Source of the DNA: Sulfurimonas sp. | Lineage (GTDB): Bacteria > Campylobacterota > Campylobacteria > Campylobacterales > Sulfurimonadaceae | Reading direction: 5' to 3' | Length of the DNA stretch: 21,633 bases | Assembly: GCF_023228785.1 (NCBI RefSeq) | Contig: NZ_JALOAN010000038.1 | Span: forward strand, 1-21,633 | Shown: piece after piece, positions 1 through 8,289 of the stretch | How the letters are laid out: every line of letters starts with the position of its first letter | Position numbering within the stretch: position 1 is the stretch's first letter | Position numbers and translations under genes: made by a program | Notes under the pieces: model-generated | The model's input: only the letters and a program-made list of their open reading frames with translations | Told to the model about the DNA's origin: nothing | The model's database searches: none

Positions 1-84
1 TATATCACCAATAATATGCAATATACGATCTTTATTTTCAAAAAAAATATCATATACAGATTTAGAAATAATTGTCTTATTTAT

Positions 85-127
85 TTAGAAAAATGAGACT
101 GCAAAGAAGAAGTTCTTTCACAGTCTC
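85..127 (-). terminator. Likely rho-independent terminator of the chemoreceptor gene
   Basis: A 7-bp perfect stem, GAGACTG at 95-101 with CAGTCTC at 121-127, continues after a small internal loop into AAAGAA (103-108) pairing with TTCTTT (113-118) around a four-base loop. Read on the minus strand the hairpin is followed at once by ATTTTT and an AT-rich stretch, the layout of an intrinsic terminator. It lies about 145 bases beyond the stop of the minus-strand chemoreceptor gene. Confidence 0.45.
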
Positions 128-130
128 CTC

Positions 131-200
131 TGCGTGGGAATGCATAGATATAAGAACTGCACAAAGATATATATACTCCAACGCGGAGCATTGGAGCTAG
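131..200. repeat. Intergenic palindromic element, probably a dispersed repeat
   Basis: Positions 176-196 form a 9-bp stem with one mismatch and a GGA loop (CTCCAACGC pairing with GCATTGGAG). About 35 bases away, at 131-145, is the related string TGCGTGGGAATGCAT. Both resemble, from memory, a family of short dispersed repeats in many bacterial genomes (core like ATTCCCACGCGGAGCGTGGG). The class assignment is inference from resemblance; only the hairpin is directly visible. Apart from the hairpins, 1-270 holds no convincing gene. Confidence 0.4.
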
Positions 201-270
201 AGAGAGAACTTTGCTCTGTGTGGTTTTGGAGTTTATTTACTAGGTTGAAACCTCATTTGCTAAAAAGAGA

Positions 271-2193
271 CTAAGACTCTTGTGTCTTAATCCCCTTAGA
301 TTCCACAAGCATTGCATCTAGCAGCTCAAAGAGTTTGTTTGATGCATCTTCCATGTTGTCGAAGTTTTTAATGATGTTGTCTGCATTATTTAGCGTTGTG
401 ACTTTGGCATCTGCGTCTATGAAGTCTAAGTTTGTATTTGCACTGTTGTGAACTGTAGCGTGAGGATTTGAGATCTTTGCAAATGTTGAAGTAGTTGCGA
501 ATCTTTTTTTACCCTCATTATCATACCATTGCCCAAGACTACAATCATGCGGAGTTTGGTTGTTTAGAAGTCTATCTAGCGACATAACAGAGTTGTATGC
601 ACGAGACTTGTAGAGTATGTGATCAAGTTTTGCAAGAACAACAAATATAGAATTTTCCATCCCATAAGAGTAGTCAACGATCTGGCTTGAAGTATCGCTA
701 AGTTCAACTAGAGTTCCCTCAAATTCATTTATCTTTGATGCTGAGAACTCAACTGTGCTTTTCATCTTAGTAGAACTCTCTTGGATCTCGTTCATCTCTT
801 GTTGTAGCGACTTGATGGAAGCTGAGATCTCTCCTGTAGCTTTGTGAGTTCTCTCCGCTAATTGTCTAACTTCATCAGCAACTACTGCAAAACCTCGCCC
901 ATGTTCACCTGCACGCGCTGCTTCTATGGCAGCATTTAGAGCAAGGAGGTTTGTTTGATCTGCTATGTCTGTTATAAGTTCTATAATAGAAGTGATATCA
1001 TTTGTTTGATTTGCTAGGTCACTTATACTATGGTTTGAGACGCTTACTTGCTCGCTTAAATCTACTAGCTCGTTGACAATTTCGTTGATGTTTTCTCTAG
1101 AGTTTATTGCAAGATTTGAAGCTGATTTTGTGGCTTTTGTGACTTCTTTTAAATTACCAATATTTTCTCTTAGATTGCTGATGATTAGCGAGAGAGACTC
1201 TGAGACATTTATACTTTTTGCACTTAGCTTTGAGTTGAAAGTATCTCTTGCCGCCTTTTGGCTCTGTTCTTTCATAAATTCTATACTTGTCTCAACACTT
1301 TTTAGGGCTTCTACAAACTCTCCTTGCATATCTGCTGAGGATATTTTATGAGTGAAGACTCCTTTTGAAGCCTCGGTTATAGTTGTGTGTGTTTCTCTTA
1401 TAAGTTTTTTTATGTGACCTATGAGAGTTGAGAGTTCTGCTCCTAAGATACCAAGCTCTGTCTCTTTGTTATACTTTGTACTGTCTTTGTGTGAGAAGTC
1501 ACCTTTTGCAGCGTGAGTTATAAGAGTGATAAAGTCTGAAATACCACTTGTGATGGACTTTCTAATACTAAGAGCCAAGATAAATACTACAAAAGCTAAA
1601 AGCAGACCACCTGCAAGTGAGAAAAACTTATAAAAAGTTAACTCATCTTCAAGAGAATTGGAATCCTTAGTAAGCTCTTCTTTTTTATGTTTAACAAGCT
1701 TTTTAAATGAGTCTCTTGACGCGTTCGCAAAGGGTGTTAAGTCGTTTTTATATTTTGCATATATGCCGACTTTGTTGTTTTTTATATCATTGCTACTAAG
1801 TGATTCCATCATTTTGTTAGAGTTGTTTAAAAAGAGCATTGTAGAAGTTTTTGCATCTTTGACCATCACTAAAGAGTCATCATCTTTCATCATAGACTCT
1901 AATGACGAGAAATGTTTTTCTATACTCTGTATGGACTCTGAGAGCTTTTTCATATCATGCTCATAGTCGCCACCGAGCATAATGTCTCTTGTTGTTCTAC
2001 TTATATAGTTTAGGTTTTTTTCAATTTCTAGAGTGTGTAAGGCTCCTAACATTGAGTTTTTATGAAGGTGTTCATATTTTGATTCTATATGGCTCATAGC
2101 CCAAAAAATAAAAATAGTAGCTGCTAAAACAGACATGCTCACCAACAACACGAAAAAGTTCATCTTTTTTTGGATACTTATATTTGAAAACAT
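271..2193 (-). CDS. Methyl-accepting chemotaxis protein with C-terminal CZB zinc-binding domain
   Basis: Transmembrane chemoreceptor that signals to CheA/CheW at the inner membrane. A first membrane helix (residues about 12-31) is followed by a helical periplasmic sensor region (about 32-188), a second helix (about 190-210), a HAMP linker (211-263) and a long cytoplasmic signalling coiled coil. The hairpin tip at about 412-449 is the highly conserved chemoreceptor core (DQTNLLALNAAIEAARAGE and onward). The C-terminus is a CZB domain with His525, Cys551 (in CSLGQWYD), His578 and His582 as the expected 3His/1Cys zinc site. CZB receptors are linked in other bacteria to sensing zinc or oxidants such as hypochlorite; the ligand here is unknown. 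The gene stands alone and begins at ATG 2193 with AAGG upstream. Confidence 0.93.
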   Translation of the reverse strand: MFSNISIQKKMNFFVLLVSMSVLAATIFIFWAMSHIESKYEHLHKNSMLGALHTLEIEKNLNYISRTTRDIMLGGDYEHDMKKLSESIQSIEKHFSSLESMMKDDDSLVMVKDAKTSTMLFLNNSNKMMESLSSNDIKNNKVGIYAKYKNDLTPFANASRDSFKKLVKHKKEELTKDSNSLEDELTFYKFFSLAGGLLLAFVVFILALSIRKSITSGISDFITLITHAAKGDFSHKDSTKYNKETELGILGAELSTLIGHIKKLIRETHTTITEASKGVFTHKISSADMQGEFVEALKSVETSIEFMKEQSQKAARDTFNSKLSAKSINVSESLSLIISNLRENIGNLKEVTKATKSASNLAINSRENINEIVNELVDLSEQVSVSNHSISDLANQTNDITSIIELITDIADQTNLLALNAAIEAARAGEHGRGFAVVADEVRQLAERTHKATGEISASIKSLQQEMNEIQESSTKMKSTVEFSASKINEFEGTLVELSDTSSQIVDYSYGMENSIFVVLAKLDHILYKSRAYNSVMSLDRLLNNQTPHDCSLGQWYDNEGKKRFATTSTFAKISNPHATVHNSANTNLDFIDADAKVTTLNNADNIIKNFDNMEDASNKLFELLDAMLVESKGIKTQES

Positions 2194-2204
2194 GTGCAGA
2201 CCTT

Positions 2205-2240
2205 ATGTTTTATATCGTTCTTACATTCTAGCTAAAAAAT
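2205..2240 (-). promoter_or_regulatory. Possible sigma-28 (FliA) type promoter for the chemoreceptor
   Basis: On the minus strand CGATAT lies at 2217-2212, about 19 bases before the ATG. It resembles the -10 element of flagellar sigma-28 promoters in Campylobacterota, which often drive chemoreceptors. No clear -35 TAAA at the expected distance is visible and the leader would be very short, so this is weak. Confidence 0.25.
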
Positions 2241-2307
2241 AAGAAATATTTATAAAACAAAAGTTAAAAAGAGGTATTTATTATAAATTTGTGATTAAAT
2301 GAGTATT

Positions 2308-2724
2308 TTAAAGATACATTAGTTGTGATAATAATATGATAATAACTACTAAAGTAAAAGGAAAAAGATGACTTGTAAATACCCAAGGTTGGATCCCGAA
2401 AAAGACTTGATTTACACCTCTTAAACCTAACCAAAGTCCTAAAGTAGCTTTTATGCCTAGAAGAACTTGAAAGTATGAAGGTCCAGTATCTTGTATCTCT
2501 CCAAAGACTACAAAAAACATATAAAGTCCAGTTATAACTGCAACTATAAGAGCTTTTGGAACAACTTTTCTTACATGAATCATGATAGATTCTCTAGCTT
2601 TTGTATGCTCATCAGAGCTTAATGTTTGAGGCATCTTAGATAAAAAAAGAATATCTACAAATAAAAAACCTCCATAGATAAAAACCGAAAAAATATGTAT
2701 GGTGTGAATGATAGTGTAAGTGAT
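2308..2724 (-). CDS. Small multi-pass membrane protein, probable ATC start
   Basis: Hydrophobic integral membrane protein of about 138 residues, family not firmly recognised; the pattern of an N-terminal His-containing helix, a GG motif and three further helices is reminiscent of CopD/DUF2269-like proteins. The first ATG (2634) would give 108 residues with no ribosome site and no first helix. The frame stays open upstream to TGA at 2745-2743 and encodes another membrane helix (IHIFSVFIYGGFLFVDIL) directly before that ATG. A perfect AAGGAG (2735-2730) sits just ahead of two consecutive ATC codons (2727 and 2724) and no ATG, GTG or TTG exists in this stretch. I place the start at ATC 2724 (five-base spacing). 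An indel in the nearby T6 run, bringing an out-of-frame ATG into frame, is the alternative. The gene is divergent from frdC. Confidence 0.6.
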   Translation of the reverse strand: MTYTIIHTIHIFSVFIYGGFLFVDILFLSKMPQTLSSDEHTKARESIMIHVRKVVPKALIVAVITGLYMFFVVFGEIQDTGPSYFQVLLGIKATLGLWLGLRGVNQVFFGIQPWVFTSHLFPFTLVVIIILLSQLMYL

Positions 2725-2790
2725 GATGACTCCTTGAAAAAATCATTTTAACATAAGTTATAAAGAAAAGTGGTTGCTCTAAGTCAATAA

Positions 2791-2819
2791 CTTTTTTAAA
2801 AAAGATTATTATAGTAGAA
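2791..2819 (+). promoter_or_regulatory. Candidate frd promoter with an adjacent 14-bp palindrome
   Basis: TATTAT at 2807-2812 is a plausible -10, placing the transcript start near 2819 and about 38 bases of leader before frdC. Immediately upstream, 2791-2804 is a perfect palindrome (CTTTTTTAAAAAAG), either a T-rich upstream tract typical of Campylobacterota promoters or an operator. No good -35 was seen. Confidence 0.35.
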
Positions 2820-2856
2820 TTACAAAACTATATCAAAAGATATTTTTGGAGACTAA

Positions 2857-3588
2857 ATGAAGAGTAAAAAGATAGATAAGATGCCAGCTAGACTAGATCT
2901 ATTGCAAAGTGCTACTGGACTTATTTTGGGTGTTTTTATAATGGGACATATACTTTTTGAGTCTTCCATATTAATTAGTAATGAGATGATGTATAGAGTG
3001 ACTATCATGTTTGAGGGTTACTACTTTTTTGGAGAGAGATATCCAGGCATTATCTCTTTTTTTGCTGGGGCTATTTTTGTGATATTTATAGTTCATGCGG
3101 CCGTTGCTCTTAAAAAATTTCCAAACAATTACAAACAACATAAGCTTATGAAAAACCATATAACTAGCTTTAAGCATGAGGATACACATTTGTGGATCGT
3201 TCAAATACTTAGTGGCTTTATTATGCTTTTTATCGGATCTGTACATCTTTATACAATGATGGCAGAACCACAAAATATAGGACCATTTGCATCTGCTTTT
3301 AGAGTAGTGAATCAAAACATGGCACCGTTATACTTTTTGCTTCTTTTATCAGTTGTTTCTCACGCTTTTATAGGACTCTATAGACTAGCTCTAAAATGGG
3401 GCTTTATGGAGGGTAAAAACACAAAAACATCAAGAAGAAGATTTAAGTTTTTGATGAAAGCTTTTATTGCTCTTTACATAATAATAGGCTCACTTAGTCT
3501 TGCAAAATACATATACATAGCTTACACCAATGACTTACAAGCAGATACAAGATACCAATCTACAACTATAAATATGAAGGTCCACTAG
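2857..3588 (+). CDS. frdC: Fumarate reductase di-heme cytochrome b subunit
   Basis: Membrane anchor of quinol:fumarate reductase, carrying two hemes b and the menaquinol site. At 243 residues it is close to Wolinella FrdC (256). Four histidines, His31, His80, His130 and His169, keep exactly the spacing of the Wolinella axial ligands (44, 93, 143, 182; constant offset 13). Glu53 matches the menaquinol-oxidising Glu66. The residue matching Glu180 of the E-pathway is Val167 (SVVSHAFIGLYRLALKW), which is unusual. Five membrane helices are expected. The start ATG has GGAG eight bases upstream. It is the first gene of the tightly packed frdCAB unit, its stop abutting frdA. Confidence 0.95.
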   Translation: MKSKKIDKMPARLDLLQSATGLILGVFIMGHILFESSILISNEMMYRVTIMFEGYYFFGERYPGIISFFAGAIFVIFIVHAAVALKKFPNNYKQHKLMKNHITSFKHEDTHLWIVQILSGFIMLFIGSVHLYTMMAEPQNIGPFASAFRVVNQNMAPLYFLLLLSVVSHAFIGLYRLALKWGFMEGKNTKTSRRRFKFLMKAFIALYIIIGSLSLAKYIYIAYTNDLQADTRYQSTTINMKVH

Positions 3589-5577
3589 ATGAAAGTTATA
3601 TATACAGATGTTTTGATCATTGGCGGTGGTTTGGCAGGTTTGAGAGTGGCTACGGGAGTCAAAGAGAGAGGTCACGATGCTATTGTTTTATCTCTTGTTT
3701 CTCCAAAAAGATCTCACTCTGCAGCAGCGCAAGGCGGTATGCAAGCAAGTTTGGCAAACTCTAAGATGGGAGAGGGCGACAATGAAGATGTTCACTTCTC
3801 AGACACCATAAAGGGGAGCGATTGGGGAGCTGATCAAGATGTAGCTCGTATGTTTACTCACTGTGCTCCAAAAGCGATAAGAGAGCTTGCACATTGGGGA
3901 GTTCCATGGAGTAGAGTTCATAGAGGAACTAGAGAGGCTATCATAAATGCTAAAAAAGTGAACATCACTGAAAAAGATGAGGCTCACGGACTTATAACAG
4001 CTAGGGATTTTGGAGGAACTAAAAAGTGGCGAACTTGCTATACCTCTGATGGAACTGGTCACTCAATGCTTTACGCGATGGATAACAAGGCTCATGAGCA
4101 AGATGTTGAGATCCATGAGAGGCTTGAAGCAATTTCACTTATACATGAAAATCAAAAATGTTATGGTGCAGTTGCAAGAAACCTGATGAGTGGCGAGTTA
4201 GTAGCCTATGTCTCAAAAGCTACAACTATCGCAACTGGTGGATATGGTCGCATCTATAGTGTCTCAACAAATGCCATCATCTGTCAAGGAATTGGTCAAG
4301 CTATTGCGTTAGAGAGTGGAGTTGCAACTTTAGGAAATATGGAAGCAATTCAGTTTCATCCAACTGCAATAGTTCCCGTTGGAATACTCACAACTGAGGG
4401 CTGTCGTGGAGATGGTGGACTTTTGTTGGATAAAGATGGATATAGATTTATGCCAGACTATGAACCTGAGAAGAAAGAGCTTGCATCTCGTGATGTAGTA
4501 AGTAGAAGAATGACTGAACATATAAGAGCTGGCAAAGGCGTAAAATCAAAATATGGAGATCACCTTTGGCTTGATATCACTATACTTGGACGTGAGCATA
4601 TTGAGAAAAATTTGCGTGAAGTAAAAGAGATCTGTGAGAACTTTTTAGGGATAGATCCAGCGGTTGATTGGATCCCAGTTCGTCCAACTCAACACTACTC
4701 AATGGGTGGTATCAGAACAAAATATACAGGCGAATCTCAAACTATGAAAGGTCTTTATTCTTGTGGAGAAGCAGCTTGTTGGGATCTGCACGGATTTAAC
4801 AGACTTGGCGGAAACTCTGTTAGTGAGACCGTTGTAGCTGGGATGTTGGTAGCTGAGTATATAAGTGATTTTTTAGACTCAAAAGAGAGTGATATGACGA
4901 TTCATAGTGCTAAGATAAAATCATTTGTTCAAGCTGAACAAGAGAAATTAGACAAACTTTTAAGCCATGAAAATGGAGAAGACGCTTATGTTCTTCGTCG
5001 CCGTATGGAAGAGATAATGATGGAAAAAGTTGGGATCTTTAGAAATGGAATCGAGCTTAAAGAAGCAGTGGATGAATTGGAAGAACTTCTTCTTAGAAGT
5101 AAAAACATAGAAGTCTTTCGATCAAAGAGTCGAGCTGCAAATCCTGCTCTTGTAAATGCTTACAGAACTCAAAAGATGATAAAAGTGGCACTGACTTGCG
5201 CTCTTGGAGCATATCTAAGACAAGAGAGTAGAGGTGCTCATTCAAGAGAAGATTTCCCAGCACGTGATGATGAAAATTGGTTAAAGAGAACTATCACCTC
5301 ATGGCCAGATCCACAGCAGACTATGCCGAGTGTGAGTTATGAGCAGATAAATATTGAGACTATGGAGATGGCTCCTGGATTTCGCGGTTATGGCAAAGAT
5401 TTGACAAAACATCATCCAATGACAGCTCTTAGAGAGCAAAAAGTGCAAAATATTACATCAAAACTAGAAGGTGAGGGCTTAGATAGATTTGCTATTCAAG
5501 ATGCAATCATGCCTTTTATGGATAAACTACCTAAGAAGTATAGAGAGATAAATGAAAGATTTGGAGAAAACATATGA
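3589..5577 (+). CDS. frdA: Fumarate reductase flavoprotein subunit
   Basis: Catalytic FAD subunit of quinol:fumarate reductase, reducing fumarate to succinate on the cytoplasmic side. At 662 residues it has the usual family length. The N-terminal dinucleotide fold (IIGGGLAGLR, residues 10-19) is followed by RSHSAAAQGGMQA, where His43 should carry the covalent FAD. Active-site residues expected from the Wolinella enzyme are present: His257 (QFHPT), Arg301 (LASRDVVSRR), His369 (QHYSMGG) and Arg405 (HGFNRLGGNS). The ATG directly follows the frdC stop, with GAAGG inside the end of frdC as ribosome site, and the gene overlaps frdB by ATGA, indicating translational coupling. In a Campylobacterota autotroph it could also supply the fumarate reductase step of the reductive TCA cycle. 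Confidence 0.97.
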   Translation: MKVIYTDVLIIGGGLAGLRVATGVKERGHDAIVLSLVSPKRSHSAAAQGGMQASLANSKMGEGDNEDVHFSDTIKGSDWGADQDVARMFTHCAPKAIRELAHWGVPWSRVHRGTREAIINAKKVNITEKDEAHGLITARDFGGTKKWRTCYTSDGTGHSMLYAMDNKAHEQDVEIHERLEAISLIHENQKCYGAVARNLMSGELVAYVSKATTIATGGYGRIYSVSTNAIICQGIGQAIALESGVATLGNMEAIQFHPTAIVPVGILTTEGCRGDGGLLLDKDGYRFMPDYEPEKKELASRDVVSRRMTEHIRAGKGVKSKYGDHLWLDITILGREHIEKNLREVKEICENFLGIDPAVDWIPVRPTQHYSMGGIRTKYTGESQTMKGLYSCGEAACWDLHGFNRLGGNSVSETVVAGMLVAEYISDFLDSKESDMTIHSAKIKSFVQAEQEKLDKLLSHENGEDAYVLRRRMEEIMMEKVGIFRNGIELKEAVDELEELLLRSKNIEVFRSKSRAANPALVNAYRTQKMIKVALTCALGAYLRQESRGAHSREDFPARDDENWLKRTITSWPDPQQTMPSVSYEQINIETMEMAPGFRGYGKDLTKHHPMTALREQKVQNITSKLEGEGLDRFAIQDAIMPFMDKLPKKYREINERFGENI

Positions 5578-6317
5578 GTCTTGAGAAAAAAGAGCGACTC
5601 TTAAAGATTAGCATCTTGCGGTTTGATCCAAATGATCCAGAAGATTTTCCAGAGATGGAAACTTTTGAAGTTGAGGAAGCTGATGGTATGACGCTTTATA
5701 TAGTTTTAAATGAGATAAGAGAACATCATGATAACTCTTTGAAGTTTGACTTTGTCTGTCGTGCTGGTATTTGTGGAAGTTGTGCAATGCTTGTAAATGG
5801 GCGACCAACTCTGGCTTGTCGAACTCTTACTGCTAAGCTTGATGAACATATAACTCTAGCACCGCTTCCCCTTTTTGAGCTCATAGGAGATCTATCTATC
5901 CACACAGGAAAGTGGATGCGTAACTTAAATGAGCATCTAGAGACTTGGATACATGACAAAGAGAACGAGATGAACTTTGACAAACTTGAAGAGCGTATGG
6001 AGCCTGAGTTAGCTGATGAGATCTATGAGATTGATCGTTGTGTTGAGTGTGGATGTTGCGTTGCTGGATGTGGAACTATTCAGATGAGACCGTCATTTAC
6101 TGGTGCAGTTGGGCTTAACAAGATAGCACGTTATCATTTAGATCCACGAGATAAAAGAAGTGATGAAGAGTATTATGAGCTTATCGGAGATGAAGATGGT
6201 GTTTTTGGTTGTATGACACTTTTGGGATGTCAAGATGTTTGTCCAAAAGATCTACCACTTCAAAGTAAGATAGCCTATCTTAGGAGAATGATGTTAAAAA
6301 CATCTATGAAAAATTAA
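5574..6317 (+). CDS. frdB: Fumarate reductase iron-sulfur subunit
   Basis: Electron-transfer subunit between the FrdC hemes and the FrdA flavin. Three cluster motifs are visible: [2Fe-2S] with Cys62, 67, 70 and 82; [4Fe-4S] with Cys156, 159, 162 (CVECGCC) plus Cys223; [3Fe-4S] with Cys166, 213 and 219 (GCMTLLGCQDVCP). The length of 247 is normal. It overlaps frdA by four bases, and its stop codon TAAGGAG is part of the ribosome site for the next gene, so frdCAB-mscS are probably co-transcribed and coupled. Confidence 0.97.
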   Translation: MSLEKKERLLKISILRFDPNDPEDFPEMETFEVEEADGMTLYIVLNEIREHHDNSLKFDFVCRAGICGSCAMLVNGRPTLACRTLTAKLDEHITLAPLPLFELIGDLSIHTGKWMRNLNEHLETWIHDKENEMNFDKLEERMEPELADEIYEIDRCVECGCCVAGCGTIQMRPSFTGAVGLNKIARYHLDPRDKRSDEEYYELIGDEDGVFGCMTLLGCQDVCPKDLPLQSKIAYLRRMMLKTSMKN

Positions 6318-6327
6318 GGAGTCACTT

Positions 6328-8151
6328 ATCAAAAAATTAATTATATTTGTAATCTTAACACTGCCACTTTTAGCTGTAGAATCAAAATTTGCGCAGATGC
6401 CTTTTCTTTCTAAACAAATTAGTCTAATTCATCAGATGAATGAAAGCAATACTACTCAAGAGAAAATTATGCTCATTGCACAAGAGCAAAAAAATCTTTA
6501 CTCAAAAAAACTAGATGAGTTTTTGACAGATAAAGAAGAGTTTATAAATAGCTATAAAAATTTTAATGCTGAAATCTTTGCATTAGAAAAAGTTATCAAG
6601 TTAAATAAGCGTCTAGGAAATAACTATGCTGTAGTACGAGATGAGGTCTTAGTGAAGTCTTACAAACTTTTAGATGCTCAAAGTGATATGATAAAAAGCA
6701 TCCTAAGAGCCTTAGATGATATGGAGTTTGTGGAGTATCAAACTTATATGAGTGAAATGTTTGCAAAAAATCAAGAGTACAATGCAGAACTTACTAGTGT
6801 TGATTATTTTGATATTTTAGCCCTAAATCAAGACTCAGCAATCTTAAAACAAGCTCAACAAAACATCAAAGATTATTATGCACTTATAGAGATAAATGCT
6901 GATGTCTTAAAGTACTTATCAATGTTTGAAAAAAAGATGTATAGGTTAAATAAGTACTCAAAATTTAATCTCATAAATCCAGTTATCTCTATAAATAATA
7001 CAAGCATTGCACAAAAAGTGAACTCTATTATAGAGCCATATGGTTTTAGTGTTGTAAAGATTTTGTTTATGATAGTTGTCTCAATTTTGATGTATATTCT
7101 TCGCACATATATCTACATAAAAATAGAGTCCTTTATAGTTGAGATACACTCTTTGAAAAAATACTCTCAAGATATTTTAAAAAGTATCAGAAAACCTATG
7201 GAGATTGTGATGATCCTCTTAGGGATAGAGGTTTTAATCTTTATCTATTATGACTTTTCGGGCGTCGGTATTTTAAATGAGCTCTTTAAAATCTCTTATG
7301 CGATCTTGCTAACGTTTATGATTTATAAGGTAGTAAACAACATTGCCTTTATAAAGATACATGAGATCCAAGCAGTTGATAAAAAAATCAAAAGAGAAGT
7401 TATAAATGTTGGTATTAAGATAATCAACTTTATTATTATGGTTATTGGTTTACTTATAGTTCTCTATCTCGCTGGTGCAGATCTAACTGCAATCCTCTCA
7501 GGTCTTGGCATCGGTGGTTTGGCAGTTGCACTTGCATCTAAAGACTCTTTAGCTAACTTTTTTGGAACTCTCTCTATCCTCTTTAGTGATGTTTTCTCTC
7601 AAGGGGATTGGATCGTTGTAAATGGCTTAGAAGGAACTGTAGTTGAGATTGGTCTAAGAGTTACAACGCTAAGAACTTTTGATAATGCTATCATCGCTAT
7701 TCCAAACTCTATACTTACAAATAAAGAGGTCAAAAACTGGAACAAACGCTCACTTGGTCGTAGGATAAAGATGAGTGTTGGTGTTAAGTATGACTCTAAG
7801 AGCGAAGATTTGAAAAATGCAGTAGCACAGATTCGAAAAATGTTAGAAGAACATCCACAAATTGCTACGGTAAATACAGAGTTTAACTATGAGTCAACTA
7901 GAAGTTCAAAGCTTGTCTCAAGAGAAGATGAGATAGGTATAAAAAAGACACTACTTGTTTATCTTGATGAGTTTGCACCCTCTAGCATAAATATACTGGT
8001 ATACTGTTTTTCAAAGAGTGTAGTTTGGGATGAGTGGCTTGAAGTAAAAGAAGATGTTTTATTTAAAATTATGCAGATTTTAGAGCAAAATTCATTAGAA
8101 TTTGCATTTCCATCGATGAGTCTCTATCATGAGTCTAATCAACCTAGCTAA
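6328..8151 (+). CDS. MscS-family mechanosensitive channel with signal peptide, probable ATC start
   Basis: Inner-membrane mechanosensitive or small-conductance channel. From the first ATG (6397, 584 residues) the protein has a long charged helical periplasmic region (about 1-210), membrane helices near 219-240, 268-286, 292-313 and 340-358, then the MscS pore helix and beta domain (ADLTAILSGLGIGGLAVALA, residues 361-380; IPNSILTNKEVKNW further on). The reading frame continues upstream and encodes a typical signal peptide (KKLIIFVILTLPLLA). AAGGAG at 6316-6321 is followed after six bases by ATC 6328 in this frame, and no ATG/GTG/TTG occurs between the upstream TGA (6307) and 6397. I therefore take ATC 6328 as start, giving 607 residues. 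It follows frdB by 10 bases; a functional link to fumarate respiration is not evident. Confidence 0.85.
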   Translation: MKKLIIFVILTLPLLAVESKFAQMPFLSKQISLIHQMNESNTTQEKIMLIAQEQKNLYSKKLDEFLTDKEEFINSYKNFNAEIFALEKVIKLNKRLGNNYAVVRDEVLVKSYKLLDAQSDMIKSILRALDDMEFVEYQTYMSEMFAKNQEYNAELTSVDYFDILALNQDSAILKQAQQNIKDYYALIEINADVLKYLSMFEKKMYRLNKYSKFNLINPVISINNTSIAQKVNSIIEPYGFSVVKILFMIVVSILMYILRTYIYIKIESFIVEIHSLKKYSQDILKSIRKPMEIVMILLGIEVLIFIYYDFSGVGILNELFKISYAILLTFMIYKVVNNIAFIKIHEIQAVDKKIKREVINVGIKIINFIIMVIGLLIVLYLAGADLTAILSGLGIGGLAVALASKDSLANFFGTLSILFSDVFSQGDWIVVNGLEGTVVEIGLRVTTLRTFDNAIIAIPNSILTNKEVKNWNKRSLGRRIKMSVGVKYDSKSEDLKNAVAQIRKMLEEHPQIATVNTEFNYESTRSSKLVSREDEIGIKKTLLVYLDEFAPSSINILVYCFSKSVVWDEWLEVKEDVLFKIMQILEQNSLEFAFPSMSLYHESNQPS

Positions 8152-8204
8152 TGATAGTTTCAGACTTTCGTGATAAAATCATCACTTTTAAAAACCTTAT
8201 TAAT

Positions 8205-8288
8205 CTCGAAAAACGAGTTTTTCGTAGCTTTAGAGGGTTGCAAGGGACAATCTGTCCCTGCCACTGAAACGGACAAGTTCGTTTTAGT
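8205..8288. repeat. Three consecutive hairpins between mscS and the torD-like gene
   Basis: Three inverted repeats lie in a row: CGAAAAA-CGAG-TTTTTCG at 8207-8224; AGGGACA-ATC-TGTCCCT at 8243-8259; ACTGAAACG (8263-8271) with CGTTTTAGT (8280-8288), nine pairs including one G-U. The first, read as CTCG-AAAAA-CGAG followed by TTTTT (8205-8222), could end the mscS transcript. The last lies just upstream of the TATAAA proposed for the next gene and could be an operator. The whole also has the look of a dispersed intergenic repeat. Confidence 0.45.
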
Positions 8289-8289
8289 C

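Noticed and set aside
1..96. Open plus-strand frame from the window edge to TGA at 94-96, possibly the end of a gene
   Set aside because: Only 31 codons in very AT-rich sequence, no family resemblance, and a minus-strand frame over the same bases is also open, so chance is likely.
264..280. Imperfect hairpin over the chemoreceptor stop followed by T-run on the minus strand
   Set aside because: The stem has five pairs plus a mismatch; the hairpin at 95-127 is a much better terminator.
1073..1351. Plus-strand open frames inside the chemoreceptor gene (also 1658-1966)
   Set aside because: Antisense shadows of a clearly coding minus-strand gene; no ribosome sites or recognisable domains.
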